Origin: Prosapia bicincta
Taxonomy: Eukaryota > Arthropoda > Insecta > Hemiptera > Cercopidae
Reading direction: 5' to 3'
DNA: 64,000 bases
Assembly: GCA_036971475.1 (NCBI GenBank)
Contig: JBAIZL010000002.1
Location: forward strand, 173,931,024 to 173,995,023
Every line of letters begins with the position of its first letter. The stretch's first letter is position 1. Shown piece after piece: positions 61,180-64,000 of the stretch. The notes under the pieces are model-generated. The model worked only from the letters and a program-made list of their open reading frames with translations, was not told the DNA's origin and searched no databases. Made by a program: the position numbers and the translations under genes.

Positions 61180-63440
61180 TAGCGATATAAAAACATTCAG
61201 AGGATTGAATTCCTAGCGGAATTTACAGATAATAACATTCGTTTGAGAGTTAGAATTTTAGATACAGTTTCAAAACTGGTTTGCGAACTGAGAGTGTTTG
61301 GTTCACTGTTACCAACATTTGACGCGGGGTAATTAACTGGCAGGAATGAATGTAGATTTATGAATCGCTTTCTAAATGTATACTATTCAGTCTCAAAGTT
61401 GAACTTTCTAATTGAATTTATGTTTTAATCATTGTATGCAAAGTTACTGCCTATAAGGTTAACTTGTGTTAATATAAATGATGCTGTTGTATTGTTTTTG
61501 AATAAAACTTTTATATTATATTTAAAGTGTTTTTTATAAAATGATGATTTCACAGTTTCAGCGGTTCATTTTTAAACGTGGTAGAATATGTTTTCTTGTC
61601 TGTATTTCATTTAGTTATAAATTGTTTTATTCGTCTTTTAATTTAAACTGTGTGTGTTGTACAGTAAGAGAAAAAACTTCTCCACACTTACTTTTTAAGT
61701 TGTTTCAAAATATGAGTATTTGAAAATGAATATGAATATTTTAAGCCCCTGTATTTATTTAAACACTAATAGAAACTCTATATTAGGAAGCCTAAAATTG
61801 TGTGACTAATTAAAGCTTACATGGTTTTACTAGTTTTAAACGTTTGTTTGACGACAAGTGAATAGTTTAATTGTTAGATAATTATAAAGTAATTAAGACA
61901 TATCGATAGAGAAAATAATTGAAGAGATAATTGTTTCAAATTTCTTTGACTTTCATTACGAATTTTTTCAGAGATAGTATTGGAATTTGGTCGAGCTATA
62001 ATTACACACAAAACTTAAACTAGATTTCTTACCCCATTTATTCATTTTGAGAAATTTTAAAAGAATAAGGTCCTCCATAACTTTTCAATTTGTTTCTTGG
62101 TTCATTCACTCTTTATTATAAATATAGATTATCGCAATGGTTTTACTAATTTATTTATTTAGCCTGTATGTATAAAATATTCAACTAAGCTTATAAGAAA
62201 ACCAAGAGCAACTTTTAAGTACGAAAAAATTAATATTACATCTATTAGTTCACACTCTGATATAGGCTATACCTTTTCAAATTCTCAATCGTTAACAAAT
62301 ACGTTTTATTCATACACTCAAGTTCAAATAGGCTACATTATTTTAAACCTATAGTGGAGGACAATTGATGTTATTACAGTTTTATTAAAACTAATTCATT
62401 AGCCCAATTGAATTTATAATGGAGTAGGGCCTAATTTTAGTTTTATTTTGAATAAAAACGTTTCACAAAAGGGGCAAGGTATGCAATACACCATTCCATT
62501 TGGTTACAAATAAGTCATAAGATATGATTTCGTAAAACAAATGATTTTATATTATAGGTTATGTGCTAGAACAGCTGTTTTAACTCACGGGTTATGTTAC
62601 GTTATTTATATTAATTGTAATAATTAGGGCCTAATAAAAAGTTACTAAAATATTTTTTTATTGACCCAAGTAGGAATAAACTACTGGAGGTGAAACAACT
62701 AAACTTGCTGGAGGTGACTGTCTAGTGTTAAATGTTTTACATCTGTTTGGATATAGTATTCAAATAATTTTTTTGCAAAGAATCTGAACGTTGGCAAATA
62801 ATTTGGTTGCTGCCAAATGTTTTTTTTATTTAATAACTACTCAAGACTTTGTTATTAATTAGAAAAAGCCCGTTACATTTGTCAAAATTTATTAATTAAT
62901 AATTTTAGAAGCTGTAATATTTCTTAATTGTTTTTTTTTAAACATCGTTTCGATGCCTAAATATGAACCTTACCCCATTACAGTACTTATGAAAAATACC
63001 TTCAAAGGGGCGGTTCCGTGCTATTATTTACCATATTTCCGTGTGCAGTCATACTAACATTTAGCAACATTGCTACTCTGAGAAGGTTAGTTAATTTTTT
63101 TTACATTTCATCAGATGTTCTTTGATATCTGACCAGGTATTCCTGCTTCAATTCAACTCAGTGAAAATACCCAGCCAAAGCTCTAACATCTTCAACCCTT
63201 TACTTGACTGAATATTTCCCCTAGTATAATCTAATACGCATGGCCAAGATCTGTTTTAGGTTTGTTCTTTCTACATTGCTTTTATTAAATCAGTTTAATA
63301 ACAATTAGTTGTTAAGTAACAATTTTAATTTGGGATAAACTATTTACCAATTTCCCCTTTTTCTCATTTAATTGTTTTCTACAACTCTTCATAGTAATTA
63401 TATTTTTATATCTATCCTATTCTCATTCAGTTTTTATACT
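61180..63440. other. AT-rich intergenic DNA
   Basis: Nothing recognised. Confidence 0.6.
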
Positions 63441-63443
63441 GCT

Positions 63444-63458
63444 CTCTCTCTCTCCCCC

Positions 63459-63498
<40 letters not shown>
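63444..63498. repeat. (CT)n microsatellite
   Basis: CT dinucleotides with short C and T runs. Confidence 0.95.
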
Positions 63499-63499
<1 letters not shown>

Positions 63500-63501
<2 letters not shown>

Positions 63502-64000
63502 TTTCTTGCTGTTTGATATCTGTGTATCTGTGAGAAATATAAATTCAAACGATTTTTCAGGCGAAATCTTGAATTAACTTGGCCTGGATGGTACTATTAA
63601 CCTTAACTCTAATGTAAATTGTCATTCGATTAAAATATTAACCCACATAAGCTTGTTCATCGTAACCAGAAAAAAACTATCTTCATCTATGACAATAAAC
63701 CTTGAATAGCATTTTGTTTTTTAATAATAAATTACCTTTTTGAATGTGCGTCGAATATCTTTAATTATCATATTTCACGATTGTAATTACACTTCAAAAG
63801 CAAAAGTCTTTTATTTAAAAAATTGCTTGTACAAACTTAGGAAAAACCCTTTACGATAAGACTTTAAGACAACAGAACATTTTATCTCTCTGTTTGTTTT
63901 CTGTAACAGTGTAAGCTTATCTGTGGTCACAGTCGTTGTATAGCTTATCCCTTCTGTGTCTTCTCCTGCGCTTTCCTATATGATTTAACATTTTTATTAG
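63500..64000. other. AT-rich intergenic DNA
   Basis: Nothing recognised up to the window end. Confidence 0.6.

Overview
The window is AT-rich, gene-poor eukaryotic nuclear DNA made mostly of repeats. It has long (TA)n, (CA)n and (CT)n microsatellites, several minisatellites, hairpin repeats, one nearly complete non-LTR retrotransposon and a decayed FLYWCH/MULE transposase. I see no operons, no bacterial-style genes, no convincing tRNA or rRNA gene and no recognisable host protein-coding gene. An arthropod (chelicerate, insect or crustacean) is my best guess. The grounds are the retrotransposon type (endonuclease, RT and RNase H in one ORF, with a C-terminal zinc-binding tail), the FLYWCH/MULE transposase and the TTAGG-like words in the large palindrome. 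This is an inference; the sequence does not name a species.

Layout. 1-220: a dispersed hairpin-family repeat and a (TA)n tract. 220-1689: non-coding, with one exon-like segment. 1690-13216: the dominant feature, an 11.5-kb palindrome with two 5,738-bp arms around a 51-bp spacer. The arms keep exact register and differ at roughly 1 base in 100 where I compared them. The palindrome is flanked by TATTGT on both sides (TTATTGT if one terminal base is given to the flank), so it looks like an inserted fold-back transposon. It has no long ORF. Each arm carries diverged inverted copies of one terminal segment at its two ends. 15535-16934: a 25-copy, 56-bp satellite with no indels. 17-31 kb: AT-rich DNA with microsatellites, two hairpin repeats (20796-21061, 21187-21395), a cluster of small hairpins (22.9-23.2 kb) and a few GC-richer exon-like islands. 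33.9-34.9 kb: a 28-bp minisatellite. 36.2-36.75 kb: a hairpin element between microsatellites. 43403-47217: the retrotransposon, with a perfect 15-bp target-site duplication. 49.3-50.2 kb: a cluster of hairpin repeats. 50.5-51.5 kb: the MULE transposase pseudogene. 54.1-54.5 kb: a 21-bp minisatellite. 59.8-61.2 kb: a 61-bp minisatellite with a four-unit higher-order repeat. The rest is featureless AT-rich DNA.

How it fits together. The only long intact reading frame belongs to a selfish element. Two points deserve most attention. One is the coding-free palindrome with insertion hallmarks and nested terminal repeats. The other is a dispersed family of short stem-loops beside TA/GT tracts whose core (CTGANGA, stem, CGAAA) recalls hammerhead ribozymes of Penelope-like or retrozyme elements. 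Both need database searches that I could not run.
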